From the NCBI RefSeq assembly GCF_017656495.1, contig NZ_JACDNS010000018.1, forward strand, positions 1-43,457: a stretch of DNA of 43,457 bases, in the 5' to 3' direction. The translations under genes and the position numbers were made by a program. Shown here piece by piece: positions 23,714 to 33,843 of the stretch; within the stretch, counting starts at the first letter, position 1, and each line of letters starts with the position of its first letter. This stretch comes from Thermococcus sp. GTDB lineage: Archaea; Methanobacteriota_B; Thermococci; Thermococcales; Thermococcaceae. The notes under the pieces were generated by a model. That model made no database searches. It was given only the letters and a program-made list of their open reading frames with translations, and was not told where the DNA came from.

Positions 23714-25308
23714 CTGTACACCCCCCTGAGAATGTACCAATATTTTCTAAAGTCATCTGGCCAAGGTTTATCTTTATAGAACTCATAAAGTGCCCTGATA
23801 CTCCTTGCAATGTCTTTGTAATCATAGTTAAGAAACATCTCATTCAACTCCTTTTCAGGAGCTGAAGCTAGTATGAACAACGTGAAAATTTGTTCATTTT
23901 CATTCATTCCAGTGAGCATCAATGTAAGCTTCGGCCTAAGCATTGGACTAAACTTCTTCTCTACTTCCTTCAGTAGCTTGTCCTTGAGATTTGCAAGATA
24001 ATCTGGACCAACATCTACATGCTCATGCCCTTTTAATTCTTCTGGAGCTTGAGCAACAAGTTTATAGTTTCCTTGAGTTAATAGTTGATAGATCCTAGGG
24101 AAGTATGGGGTTGCTATGTATTCCTCCCTGCTTCCAATAAATTTATGTCTGAAGTCAACAACGTACCACTTTCCTCCAGAGTAGAACTCTGATAGTGGGT
24201 TTGAAGTACAGTCTGTACCATTATATAAGCTCACGACTCTCGAGGGCACATCAATAGATTTCATCATGGCTGTAAAGAGGAGCTGTCCTTCGGCATAACT
24301 AATTTTGTTTTGCTGAAGTATCTTTTGTGGATCAATAGAAGCTGTTGTATCTCCGAATTTGTAATGTTCAACAATCCACGTGTATATTTCTTTGGCTGCC
24401 TCCACTTCAGATTTTGATTTAAGGACAAGGGGTAGAGCATAATTTCTGAGGACATTAACATTAACATAAGGCGTAGAGTTAAACCTCTTAATCCAATATC
24501 CATCGACTAGATACTTGTTTTCAATCCAATAGTATTTATCTCCATACGCCTCTTTCAGAGTTTCATTGTTTGCAAACCATGGGGTCCAAGTTATCTCCAA
24601 GTATCTGCTCTTAATTTCCTTCTTTTCTTTATCATTTTCAAAATAGCTTACGACTGCAGTAACATATCCAGAAAGATATTCATATGGAGCTTTTATCTGA
24701 TACACCAAAAGATATGATTCTCCTTTATCTATCTTTTGAGGAACTTCTGTTTGATTCACTATCTTTAGCCCATCAAGGAGATTTAAGGAAATTTCGCTTA
24801 TCTCTATTGGTGCAGTACCAACATTTCTTAATTCTAAGGTTATATTGAAGAGCTTTCCCCCTCCAACTGACTGAGGTGCTCTTAAGTCCATATACAATTC
24901 TCCAGATGGAATCTCACTTTCTTCTTTAACGACAGTTATTGTAAACTCATGATAGAATCCTTTCCATGTTCTATGAAGTTCATCAATAAGCTCTAGGGGC
25001 ACCCCAATAGTATAAACGCCAGGTTTATCAGGGGCTTTAACTATCCATACAAGTTCAGCCTTTTCTCCTACCCTTAACAGGGCTGGAAACTTGGGGTTCT
25101 GTAAAATCTTAAAGTTTGGATTGTTAATCATTAAGTTCGCATCGATAAATGCAACTTTTCCTGTGTTGTTAATAGTCACAATTATATGGAAAGTCCCCCC
25201 TGCTTTTACAACTGTTTTGTCAACCTCAAAAGTAACCACAGCCGGTTGCTTAATCAGACATCCCGATGCGAAAATTATCAAAAGCAAAAGGAGGGCAGAT
25301 TTTTTCAA
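23710..25308 (-). CDS. surface lipoprotein with degenerate transglutaminase-like domain
   Basis: A 532-residue exported lipoprotein. The signal [16 protein letters not shown] has a lipobox Cys at about residue 17. Two CARDB-like beta-sandwich domains follow (about 25-125 and 135-235), each with the [14 protein letters not shown] / [13 protein letters not shown] pattern. A transglutaminase-fold domain lies at about 300-400 ([47 protein letters not shown]). The usual catalytic Cys before this helix is absent (SYAEGQ) and the His/Asp pair is not evident, so it is probably non-catalytic. The start is TTG 25308 after GGGTGA; a GTG at 25317 is the longer option but overlaps that ribosome site. Confidence 0.75.
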   Translation of the reverse strand: MKKSALLLLLIIFASGCLIKQPAVVTFEVDKTVVKAGGTFHIIVTINNTGKVAFIDANLMINNPNFKILQNPKFPALLRVGEKAELVWIVKAPDKPGVYTIGVPLELIDELHRTWKGFYHEFTITVVKEESEIPSGELYMDLRAPQSVGGGKLFNITLELRNVGTAPIEISEISLNLLDGLKIVNQTEVPQKIDKGESYLLVYQIKAPYEYLSGYVTAVVSYFENDKEKKEIKSRYLEITWTPWFANNETLKEAYGDKYYWIENKYLVDGYWIKRFNSTPYVNVNVLRNYALPLVLKSKSEVEAAKEIYTWIVEHYKFGDTTASIDPQKILQQNKISYAEGQLLFTAMMKSIDVPSRVVSLYNGTDCTSNPLSEFYSGGKWYVVDFRHKFIGSREEYIATPYFPRIYQLLTQGNYKLVAQAPEELKGHEHVDVGPDYLANLKDKLLKEVEKKFSPMLRPKLTLMLTGMNENEQIFTLFILASAPEKELNEMFLNYDYKDIARSIRALYEFYKDKPWPDDFRKYWYILRGVYR

Positions 25309-25313
25309 TTGGC

Positions 25314-25745
25314 TCACCCTTTCAGTTCATGGAGTAAGATTGCTAATTCTCCAAGCTCACCAATTTCCCACTTAACGTTGATAGGTGCCCCCATCTCAAT
25401 CTCCTTTTTGCTTAACCCAGGTTCAGTTCCACCAAAGATAAACATTATCTTCCTTTCTTTGACTTTCTCCCTTAGCTCTTCCCAATTAGCTGGTTCTCCA
25501 AATTTAGTGATTGTATAAATTTCATCGGGCTGGACTACCTCAATAGCGTCGGACAAATCTCCCACGATTAAGACATTTTTACCTTTCTTGAATGCCTCCT
25601 TATGTATTTCCGGCACTCCCATTTGTGCCGCTGTGCCGGTAGGCTTCGAAATCACCAATAGGTCAACATCAAAGCCAAAAGATATTTTAGCAAACTCCTC
25701 AAGCTTCCTTGTTGCATTGATGTTGTGATACACAACGATTATCAT
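25314..25745 (-). CDS. SPOUT-like protein (COG4080 type, often labelled RecB-family nuclease)
   Basis: A 143-residue alpha/beta protein conserved in Thermococcales. Features are MIIVVYHNINATRKLEEFAK, then VDLLVISKPTGTAAQMGVPE, VLIVGDLSDAIEVVQPDEIY and the terminal FIFGGTEPGLSKKEIEMGAP. The last segment resembles the trefoil-knot region of SpoU/SPOUT methyltransferases. I recall database labels of RecB-family nuclease or SpoU methylase for this family, but activity is unproven. GGAGGTGAGGGA precedes the ATG. It is the first gene of the operon containing Trm56, a proven SPOUT enzyme, which supports the RNA-methylase reading. Confidence 0.6.
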   Translation of the reverse strand: MIIVVYHNINATRKLEEFAKISFGFDVDLLVISKPTGTAAQMGVPEIHKEAFKKGKNVLIVGDLSDAIEVVQPDEIYTITKFGEPANWEELREKVKERKIMFIFGGTEPGLSKKEIEMGAPINVKWEIGELGELAILLHELKG

Positions 25746-25795
25746 TCCCTCACCTCCAAAGGCTCTTTAAAGGATTGAACCTTAATAATCTTTAG

Positions 25796-27126
<1,331 letters not shown>

Positions 27127-27129
27127 AGT

Positions 27130-28287
27130 TTACTTCTTCTTTATCTTAATGAACAGCATCCCAACAACCAAGAAAAGAAGGAAACTCGCCGCATAGGGCA
27201 GAGTCGCGTGGATGCTTGCCAATGCTCCAGCAATAAATGGTGTAAAGAGACCTATAAGCTTGCGGTAGCTCGATATTGCTGCATGGAACTCGCTTGCTTT
27301 TTCCTTTGGAATGAGCTTGAACATCCAAGAGCGGTAAAATGGGAACCAGAAGGTATTTCCAAAGTCCCCGATAGCATAAACCAGCAGCACTAACCAGAAG
27401 GGCGGTGAGAGCGCCATGACAAGAGCGTAGATCGCGTTTAAGAACATCCCCAGACCAATCGCCTGAAAACCTCTTCCCTTCGGAACCCTCTCGCTGGCGT
27501 AGGTACCGAGTATCGAAGCGAGACTGCTCACGCAGGCTATCAGCGTTACCTCAAAGACCGTCCTGTGAAGCACAAAGACAACATAGTTAAGAAGAACTAT
27601 TTCGGGGGCAAGAAACCAAGCTAAAGTAAGCAGGGTCTCAAAGAGGAGCAAGAACTTGAACTCACCTGCTTTAAAGGTGAAACTCTCGGGAGTTACCCTC
27701 TCTTCTTTGCCGACTGACGGAAGAAAAAGCCAGATGTAAATCATAGTCGGGATTGAAAACAATCCAAAGAAAAGGAACGCTAAACGGTAGTGATCAACCG
27801 AGCTCCAGACATAGCCAAAGAGGTAGCCAAGGATCGGGAACGTTATGAGCCTGCTTATTTCAGGCAAACGGAGATGCCAGGCAAAGATTTCTTCGTATCT
27901 GTCTTCAGGATAAATCACCTGCTCGTAAGCTCGGTAGAGAGGATAAAGTACTGTCGAGAGCTTTTCAACAGTTCTTCCAGCGAAGAGCATGACCGGAGCA
28001 ATTGCACCCTTTGCAAAGCCGTAGAGGATGTAGGCTATCCCGTCAAGGGCATCAATAACTATTAATCCCTTCTTAATGTCCCACCTGTTGAATGCCCTTC
28101 CGAGAAGATACGTGAGCGGAATGACGGTAACGTTGACAGCTGTGAAGAATGCTCCAACTTCGAGAACGGAATAGCCTGAATACATCATGTAGAGGGGAAG
28201 GAGAATCCAGACTATAAGTTGCGGGGCTATAATCGTGTGGTAGATAATGTAAGCTTTGGCATCCTTAGGAATTTCGCTCCAGCGCAT
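27130..28287 (-). CDS. MFS transporter
   Basis: A 385-residue major facilitator superfamily protein with about twelve hydrophobic segments. A mid-protein charged loop (SVGKEERVTPESFTFKAGEF) separates two halves, and the ending KIKKK is basic. The substrate cannot be told. The ATG 28287 follows AGGTG at a spacing of five; a GTG at 28296 is the longer option. Minus-strand GTATTTAAG near 28318-28328 is a possible TATA box. Its codon use looks more GC-rich than the flanking genes, by eye only, which might reflect transfer. Confidence 0.8.
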   Translation of the reverse strand: MRWSEIPKDAKAYIIYHTIIAPQLIVWILLPLYMMYSGYSVLEVGAFFTAVNVTVIPLTYLLGRAFNRWDIKKGLIVIDALDGIAYILYGFAKGAIAPVMLFAGRTVEKLSTVLYPLYRAYEQVIYPEDRYEEIFAWHLRLPEISRLITFPILGYLFGYVWSSVDHYRLAFLFFGLFSIPTMIYIWLFLPSVGKEERVTPESFTFKAGEFKFLLLFETLLTLAWFLAPEIVLLNYVVFVLHRTVFEVTLIACVSSLASILGTYASERVPKGRGFQAIGLGMFLNAIYALVMALSPPFWLVLLVYAIGDFGNTFWFPFYRSWMFKLIPKEKASEFHAAISSYRKLIGLFTPFIAGALASIHATLPYAASFLLFLVVGMLFIKIKKK

Positions 28288-28414
28288 TGGAGACACCTTT
28301 TGAAATTTATCGTGAAACTTAAATACTTTTATCAGAGCTTTAAGGATTAAAAATAAAAACTTAGGGGCTTTTTCTGCTGATTACTCATTTCCACATAACT
28401 AAAAACAAAGATGT

Positions 28415-28528
28415 TCAAAGAACCCTGTTCCTAAAATCTATCGCATCCTTGATAGCCCACTCTTCCACTACCCTCGAGTCATCTCTGCTCACTTTCTTCC
28501 AAAACTTCAAACTCTCGAAATCAAACAT
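28415..28528 (-). CDS. possible small protein, 37 residues
   Basis: A short frame with a good ribosome site (GGTGAGG, three bases before the ATG at 28528). It encodes MFDFESLKFWKKVSRDD followed by a charged helix and ends DFRNRVL. It has a plausible amphipathic, charged composition but no recognised family. It could be a genuine small protein or the remnant of a larger gene. The region 28300-29023 otherwise has no intact gene: promoter sequence of the MFS gene, this frame, and a nonsense-interrupted pseudogene. Confidence 0.35.
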   Translation of the reverse strand: MFDFESLKFWKKVSRDDSRVVEEWAIKDAIDFRNRVL

Positions 28529-28672
28529 TGTCCTCACCAAATACCAATAGTGTGCTCAAAGTAGAACTTATGAGTGGTCAAAAGAGAACAGATACCATTT
28601 TTCAACAAGTCTGAAAGCTTAGAATAGTTTAGTTTTTAAGTTCATCAAAAGACAAAATAATCAGTGATTTAA

Positions 28673-29035
28673 ACGGCAACCATTGAGGAATACACCTCTG
28701 GAAAGATTATAAAGGAAGGTAAGATTGCTCTCTTGAGTCTCAAGTTTATTAGAGTTGCAGTTGGACCAAGGGCGTGTTTCGAGTTGCATAAGACTAATTT
28801 TACTGAGTAGGTTTTCTTAGATGGACTTGCAGAGGGAATGGTTAAAGTCGGAAAAGCTAGATTCGTGAGCAAAGAGGAAGTCATAGAAGTTCTGAAGAGA
28901 TACAAAACGCCAATAATAATCTCAAAAGTTTCTGGAAAATACATGGAAATCTGTCACACTTCACCAAGAGATTGCGTTTACTGGAATGCTGAGAGAAGAG
29001 GCTTGAAGTGTCTGAAGAGAAAATTATCTCCTTAG
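28673..29035 (+). pseudogene. broken hypothetical gene with in-frame stop
   Basis: One continuous frame runs from 28673 to the TAA at 29033-29035, apart from a TAG at 28808-28810. Before the stop it reads IEEYTSGKIIKEGKIALLSL...ACFELHKTNFTE. After it, VFLDGLAEGMVKVGKARFVS...TSPRDCVYWNAERRGLKC. The coding character is the same on both sides, and the N-terminus has no start codon (a TAA precedes it). This indicates a decayed gene rather than chance. The family is not one I can name; it has a CVYW and CLKRK cysteine pair at the end. Confidence 0.6.
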
Positions 29036-29481
29036 ACACTTTACATAAATCAAAGCTGGCTCACTCCAATCCGGATAGGGATCAACTGAAGCTACTCGAA
29101 CAAATCCTTTCTCTTCATAAAAGCGTCTCGTTTTATCGTATGGTTTGTAGTTTAAGTCTCCTGAGGTCTTAACAACAAGTACTTCAAAGCCTTTCTCTCT
29201 TGCCCACTCTTCAACAACCAACAAGAGTCTTGAGCCTATGCCTTTTCCATGATGCTCTCTCTTTACAGCCATCCAGAGGATTTCAAGGGCTTTTTCATTA
29301 AGAGGCTGGACAGTTATGAAACCAAGGACTTCTTTATCAAGGGCTATGAACGTGATCTCACTTTTTAAATCCTCTTCACAATAGCCTTAAGTCCAGCCTC
29401 ATTGAACCACTCTGGCAAATTGCGGGCTATTTCAAGACATGCCTTTCTTTCGTCATCGGTCTGTAGAGATTTGATGATCAT
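29024..29481 (-). pseudogene. GNAT acetyltransferase interrupted by a frameshift
   Basis: The ATG at 29481 after GGGTG starts MIIKSLQTDDERKACLEIAR...GLKAI and then meets a stop. In another frame the protein continues EEDLKSEITFIALDKEVLGF and then ILWMAVKREHHGKGIGSRLL, the acetyl-CoA-binding loop (R/QxxGxG) of GNAT enzymes, up to CLRR. The break lies around 29375-29395 and needs removal of two bases or addition of one. Joined, it would be about 150 residues, a normal GNAT length. It could be true decay or an assembly error; it is not at a homopolymer. Confidence 0.75.
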
Positions 29482-29504
29482 ATCCAACACCCTTAAAGTT
29501 TTAA

Positions 29505-30155
29505 TCATAAGATTCTGCTTTTTCTTTCCAGCCATAGCCAGCCAGTCATCCCAACCAAATTAGCCGCTGAGTGAAGGGCATAGGCTGGAATCAAAGAACC
29601 ACTGATGGCTCTGAAGTAGCCAGCGACAAGACCCATTAAGACCGCATCCAGCACAATGAAAATTCTGAATCCCTTGGGGGCATCACGAAAAGCTAGTATG
29701 TGAACGAGACCAAAAATAATCGCCGTGAAAACTATCGCAACCCAGAGATTCGTATAGCAAAGGAGATATCCCTCAATGAGACCTCTGTAAAGTGTCTCTT
29801 CGCCGAGAGGTGCAAGGATGAGCATTAAAAGAACCATCTTAATTGCACTGTCGGGTAAAAAGTCTGGTCTGTAGTTTTGAACCAGCTTGTAGGCTATTGG
29901 AGCCGTGATTGCAGATAAGAGCAGCCCGACAAAGAAGGCTTTTGGAACGTACATCAAGCTGAATCTGAAGCCGTATTCATCCAAGTTTCCAATCAGCGAA
30001 ATCACAGCTACTGACAGCAAGAAAAAGCTCACCTGTGTTACCACTCCGATTATAAACGGATCATCTTTTTTCTTTGAGACTTCCCCAGCTATTATAAAGC
30101 TTGGGATTAAAACAAGAAGCCAGAGGACAAGAGCTATGAAAAGTGGGATTAACAT
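29505..30155 (-). CDS. CPBP-family intramembrane metalloprotease (CAAX protease type)
   Basis: A 216-residue membrane protein with six or more hydrophobic helices. The catalytic motifs of the CPBP/Abi family are present in order: APLGEETLYRGLIEG (EExxxR), then FGLVHILAF (FxxxH), then YALHSAANLVG (HxxxN). Such proteases cleave substrates within the membrane; targets in archaea are mostly unknown. The start follows GAGGTGATTGT. It ends a tight minus-strand run of four genes (GNAT, 47-residue protein, 144-residue protein, protease). Confidence 0.87.
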   Translation of the reverse strand: MLIPLFIALVLWLLVLIPSFIIAGEVSKKKDDPFIIGVVTQVSFFLLSVAVISLIGNLDEYGFRFSLMYVPKAFFVGLLLSAITAPIAYKLVQNYRPDFLPDSAIKMVLLMLILAPLGEETLYRGLIEGYLLCYTNLWVAIVFTAIIFGLVHILAFRDAPKGFRIFIVLDAVLMGLVAGYFRAISGSLIPAYALHSAANLVGMTGWLWLERKSRIL

Positions 30156-30159
30156 ACAA

Positions 30160-30594
30160 TCACCTCTTTAAATATCTCAAAATTTCCACAACTTCATCCC
30201 TCAACTTCTTCGGCAGATACTCATCATCGAGATAGCTCTCAACATCTTTAAGCCTCTTCTTAATCCACTCAACATCACCTTCTTTGAGAGCGAACTTAAA
30301 CTCCTCTTCGAGCGCCTTTAGATGGCATTCATAAATTGTTTCAGGGTTTTCGACTATAACATTCGACGTTACTTCTAAGCCTCTCTTCTTGAGACACTCA
30401 ATTTCAACGAGTTCATGAAACAGTAGATATTCATTTGACAAGATGTCCTCGAGGGTGTATTTATCGTCCTCATAAGTTTCTGCAGTTAGATAGGTGTAAA
30501 GCTCTTCAGAGGAGACATTAAACTCTTTTCCAAACTTTTTTGACAGTTCATTTATTCGTTTTTTGATTTTGACAATAATCCCCTCTATCCTCAT
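30160..30594 (-). CDS. conserved helical hypothetical protein
   Basis: A 144-residue, all-helical, acidic and basic protein with no family that I can name with certainty. It begins MRIEGIIVKIKKRINELSKK, has a central YLLFHELVEIECLKKRG helix containing a HExxE pattern (HELVE), and ends KKLRDEVVEILRYLKR. HELVE resembles a metal site, but no third ligand is evident. An AAGGGT precedes the ATG. Four bases separate its stop from the CPBP protease start, so it may work with that protease. Confidence 0.65.
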   Translation of the reverse strand: MRIEGIIVKIKKRINELSKKFGKEFNVSSEELYTYLTAETYEDDKYTLEDILSNEYLLFHELVEIECLKKRGLEVTSNVIVENPETIYECHLKALEEEFKFALKEGDVEWIKKRLKDVESYLDDEYLPKKLRDEVVEILRYLKR

Positions 30595-30598
30595 TGTA

Positions 30599-30742
30599 TT
30601 ACCCTTTAAGCCACTCTTTTAGTGCTCTGTTCACAATTCTTAAAAATTCTTCTTTGGTTCCTCCTTTTTTGTAAAACTCATCTAGCAGATCTAAAAACTC
30701 TTTTTCTTCCTTAGTGAACTTTTCTCTGCTCCATCTTGCCAT
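30599..30742 (-). CDS. small conserved-looking protein, 47 residues
   Basis: A 47-residue frame: MARWSREKFTKEEKEFLDLL, then a Gly-Gly turn (YKKGGTKEEFLRI) and a basic helix ending KEWLKG. It is highly charged and helical, with a codon pattern like its neighbours. GGAGAG right after the GNAT stop lies nine bases ahead of the ATG. The stop is only four bases before the start of the 144-residue gene. It is too short for many gene callers. No known family recognised. Confidence 0.55.
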   Translation of the reverse strand: MARWSREKFTKEEKEFLDLLDEFYKKGGTKEEFLRIVNRALKEWLKG

Positions 30743-30756
30743 CTTGAAGGGCTCTC

Positions 30757-31227
30757 CTAAGAACTCAACAGTATGAGGATTTCACTCCTCGCTGTGGGTT
30801 CCAAATCCTTGACGAGTTCAATCGTGTTTATCATATCATAACCGAGCTTTTTCCAGAATGTTATTGCATCTTTGTCCTGTGGAAGAACGAAGAGGTAAAG
30901 CGCTATATCCCATTTTAAAACTTCTTCCTCAGCTCTCTTAACGAGCGCCTTTCCAATGCCCTTTCCCCTGAATTCCGGCCTAACATAAAGTTCCTCAATC
31001 CAGAAGCTGTCTTCCCTTGATGAGACTCTGATGAAGCCAGCAGCTCTATCTCCTTCAAAAGCAAGGAGGATAATGTCACCACGCTTGAAGTAGTGTAGTG
31101 CCTCAGCCTGATACTCAACCTCGTCGTGTGGATTCCAGCCCTGCTTGCCCCTCAGCTCCTTGAAGAACTCGATGTAGAGGTTGATAAACTCGTTAAGGTG
31201 TTCCTTAGTCAAGGAAAGAATCTGCAT
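30757..31227 (-). CDS. GNAT-family N-acetyltransferase
   Basis: A 156-residue GNAT enzyme. The central strands FIRVSSREDSFWIEELYV lead to the acetyl-CoA loop RPEFRGKGIGKALVKRAEEE. The C-terminal IALYLFVLPQDKDAITFWKKLGYDMIN is typical of the fold, with the Tyr of the FWKKLGY segment as a possible acid. The substrate is unknown. The ATG 31227 is placed five bases after AGGTG; a GTG at 31236 is the longer option. First gene of the four-gene run that ends with the CPBP protease. Confidence 0.87.
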   Translation of the reverse strand: MQILSLTKEHLNEFINLYIEFFKELRGKQGWNPHDEVEYQAEALHYFKRGDIILLAFEGDRAAGFIRVSSREDSFWIEELYVRPEFRGKGIGKALVKRAEEEVLKWDIALYLFVLPQDKDAITFWKKLGYDMINTIELVKDLEPTARSEILILLSS

Positions 31228-31253
31228 AAAGCACACCTTTAAAGAAGAACAAA

Positions 31254-32438
31254 CTAAATCTTAAATCCTTTGCGGTTATTTTTGGTACCATATATTAAGG
31301 CGGAAAAACTTATTGCACTGAAAACTCCAAGTCCAAACACTCCAACAGCCAGCATTGAAACACCAACACCATGCTCAATCAACCATGCAAAAGTCAGCTG
31401 TGATAAGGGAATTATAAGGGTAGCCAACGCATCAAAAATTCCTCTGTAAGTACCGAGCTTTTCAAGCGGGATTATCTTCTGAAACAGGCTGTCAAAGGAA
31501 ATATTTAGAATCTGCCCCCCAAACTTCAAGAGCAAAATTCCGACAAAAAGCAGGACTAATGAATGCAAACCTAAAAGCAGAACCGCAAAGCTTTGAAGGA
31601 GAATCCCTATGAAGAGGGGCTTTGAGATCCCGATTTTACGCTTGTGGGCAAAAAGAGTTATTCCAATTGCACCAGCTAAGCTTCCTAAAGTTCCAACTGA
31701 GTTCAGCAGACCGTAAATAAATTCTCCTCTGGTCAAATTTTTGAGAGCACTAAAGACAAAAATCCTTGCTGGGGCCATTGCAAAGTTGAAGAGCAAAACT
31801 AGTGTAATTCCTCCAAAAATGACCCTGCGAGAAACTTCAAGTTGAACTGATTTGCTTTCTTCTTCAATTGTTTTTTCCCGTCTCACTGGAATGTTAATGT
31901 ATGAAATGAGAAGCAGAGCTCCAATTAAGAGAGAAACTGCATCCAAAAGCATAAGCCTAACTCCAAAGAGGTAAGCAAGATAACCCACAATAGGGAACGC
32001 AAGAAGAGAAGTTACCTCTCCGACGGTTTGTACTTTTGCGTTGAGCTTTTGAAGCTCAGACTCTTCAAGAGTCATGGAAGCTATAAGCGTAAAGCCGAAG
32101 TATCTATGAAGAATATCAAGAGCCGAGATTAGTGAGATTAAAACATAAAAGGCCCAAATGTTTGAGGCAAACTTTATTATCATCAGAGCTAGGGAAGACT
32201 GAATGAACAATGCGAGAAAAGCAAGCCTAACTTTTTTCTCAGTCTTATCAAGAAAGCGACCCATCAACGGAGGGAATATAACCCAGGGAAGCATGGAAGC
32301 AAATGAATAGCCCGCAACACTCAGTAGGGAACTCGTTTGGTTAAGGAGATGCCAAGGTAGGGCTATGCTTTCAATTGCATCTCCAATGACTCTGAGCACA
32401 GTTGTGATCAGTAGGAGTGTGTAGAGTTTAGATTTCAT
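31254..32438 (-). CDS. MFS transporter
   Basis: A 394-residue MFS protein with two six-helix halves. The first loop has the family pattern PPLMGRFLDKTEKKVRLAFL. A charged central loop (NIPVRREKTIEEESKSVQLE) is followed by the second half and a basic tail (KNNRKGFKI). It resembles drug-efflux type members, but the substrate is open. The ATG 32438 follows GGTGG at a spacing of five; GTG 32447 is the longer option. It diverges from the 32517 gene with a shared promoter region. Confidence 0.82.
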   Translation of the reverse strand: MKSKLYTLLLITTVLRVIGDAIESIALPWHLLNQTSSLLSVAGYSFASMLPWVIFPPLMGRFLDKTEKKVRLAFLALFIQSSLALMIIKFASNIWAFYVLISLISALDILHRYFGFTLIASMTLEESELQKLNAKVQTVGEVTSLLAFPIVGYLAYLFGVRLMLLDAVSLLIGALLLISYINIPVRREKTIEEESKSVQLEVSRRVIFGGITLVLLFNFAMAPARIFVFSALKNLTRGEFIYGLLNSVGTLGSLAGAIGITLFAHKRKIGISKPLFIGILLQSFAVLLLGLHSLVLLFVGILLLKFGGQILNISFDSLFQKIIPLEKLGTYRGIFDALATLIIPLSQLTFAWLIEHGVGVSMLAVGVFGLGVFSAISFSALIYGTKNNRKGFKI

Positions 32439-32488
32439 CGAAGCCACCAGTAAGTTCTCTTTTACTTTTGAGATTACCCCAGATAAAA

Positions 32489-32497
32489 GTTATAAAC
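32489..32497 (+). promoter_or_regulatory. TATA box of the 32517 gene
   Basis: AGTTATAAACT lies about 25 bases ahead of the ATG at 32517. Transcription would then begin at or next to the start codon. No ribosome site precedes the ATG, so a leaderless message is likely. Confidence 0.5.
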
Positions 32498-32516
32498 TTT
32501 CTGGAGAACTTTAAAT

Positions 32517-32987
32517 ATGCCGTTCACACCTTTCCACTTTGGGTCAGCGTTATTATTTGCAACGCTCTCTGGGTATTTGGATTTCTTGACTTTCATGATT
32601 GCCAATGTAATCGTGGACTTTGAACCCCTCTTGGTTTTGAGCCTTGGCTTAGATTTGCGCTACGGCTATCCGCTCCACGGCTTTTTCCACACTTTTATTG
32701 GAGGCTCTCTGGTTGCCTTAGCTTTAGCAGAGATTATGACAAAATTTTACAAACATTTGGGAAGAGAGATAAGCATCAAAAAGCTTAGAATCACGGCATT
32801 ATGCGGAGTCTGGCTTCACATACTTCTCGATTCCTTCCTATATACAGATATAAAGCCCTTCTTTCCTCTGAGCTGGAATCCGTTTTACGGCGCATTTTCA
32901 GCTTTCGAAGTTTATGGATTCTGCATAGGAGCTTTTTTGTTAGGAGTGCCCTTATATTTGCTGAGAAAAATCAAAACCTCTTCCTGA
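32517..32987 (+). CDS. membrane-bound metal-dependent hydrolase-like protein
   Basis: A 156-residue membrane protein. It opens MPFTPFHFGSALLFATLSGY, and His residues at conserved positions follow in YGYPLHGFFHTFIGGSLV and GVWLHILLDSFLYTDI. The pattern HxxxH...HxxxD recurs in the YdjM/DUF4184-type membrane metal-dependent hydrolases. About four hydrophobic helices are visible. Function unknown. Probably leaderless (TATA at 32489). The convergent, frameshifted GNAT gene would overlap its 3' end by 17 bases if restored. Confidence 0.7.
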   Translation: MPFTPFHFGSALLFATLSGYLDFLTFMIANVIVDFEPLLVLSLGLDLRYGYPLHGFFHTFIGGSLVALALAEIMTKFYKHLGREISIKKLRITALCGVWLHILLDSFLYTDIKPFFPLSWNPFYGAFSAFEVYGFCIGAFLLGVPLYLLRKIKTSS

Positions 32988-33790
32988 ACACTAAAACGTC
33001 AGGCTCTCCAAGGTTCGTCCAGCTTTTAAAGCCAAGCTTCTTTAGGGGGTCCAATTAAGTCTTTCCTCCCCTCAGGGAGCATTATGTCAATGCTGTCGTA
33101 GTCTATTTTGCCTGCTTCAAAACTCATTGCAGGCAGAATGTTTTTTATAGCCTCAGTTGAGAGTTTGAAGGGTGTGAATGCAGGTTCATTTTCATGTATT
33201 GGAGCATAAAGGAATTTGAATCCTTTAAATTCTCTTATCTGTGCCTTTTTGTTTAACCACTCAAGGCTTTCCTTACATCTATGCAAGAACTTCCAGCCAT
33301 AGGGAATATATCCCTCATAATCGAGCTCATCTAAAGAGTTGATTCTTGAAAGTTTTGGTTCTTTTTCCTCCCCAAGCGCTCTTTGAACGTAATAAAACCG
33401 CTCTACGACCTTAAATCCATCTTTCTTTGCCATGGTAATACTCTCTTTGTTGATGAAGTAGGTTGAGAATTCCACTGCATTTATAACACCTTTCTCTGCC
33501 AACTCTTTTCCTTTGTGAAGCATGAAATTATGAAGAACTCTCCCAAAGCCGCGTTTTTGATAATTAGGATGGACTCTAAGACCTTCAAGCCACCCGACTT
33601 TGTCAGGTAAGATTATAAGCTTTGCCGTTCCAATAACTTTTCCTTCCAGCTCAAGGACATAGAAGTTTCCCTCTCTTAGCCAGGTCTCAAAAACCCGAGC
33701 GAGATAGTCCTCACCTTCCCATGTTAAGCGGGCTATCTCCTCAATAGAAGGCTTATCTTCGGGTTTAGCTTCCCTGATAAGAGGTTCCAT
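32971..33790 (-). pseudogene. GNAT acetyltransferase with a 3' frameshift
   Basis: The visible frame from ATG 33790 encodes 254 residues with an N-terminal GNAT domain (LRVHPNYQKRGFGRVLHNFM is the acetyl-CoA loop) and a C-terminal domain of unknown role. It ends abruptly at 33026 just after a run of five C (plus strand G, 33045-33049). With one base removed from the run the frame continues GPLKKLGFKSWTNLGEPDVL and VFRKRF to a TGA at 32971, which looks like a natural C-terminus. The change costs about 30 residues. The protein may still work without them, so this is a mildly broken gene or an assembly error. Confidence 0.75.
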
Positions 33791-33843
33791 TCGTATCCCA
33801 AACCTTTTATTAATTTCAAGATATAAATCTTTGAGGTGCTGAG

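Noticed and set aside
28669-28944. 91-codon minus-strand frame opposite the nonsense-interrupted gene
   Set aside because: The plus strand shows coherent coding character on both sides of its stop; the minus frame has no ribosome site or domain.
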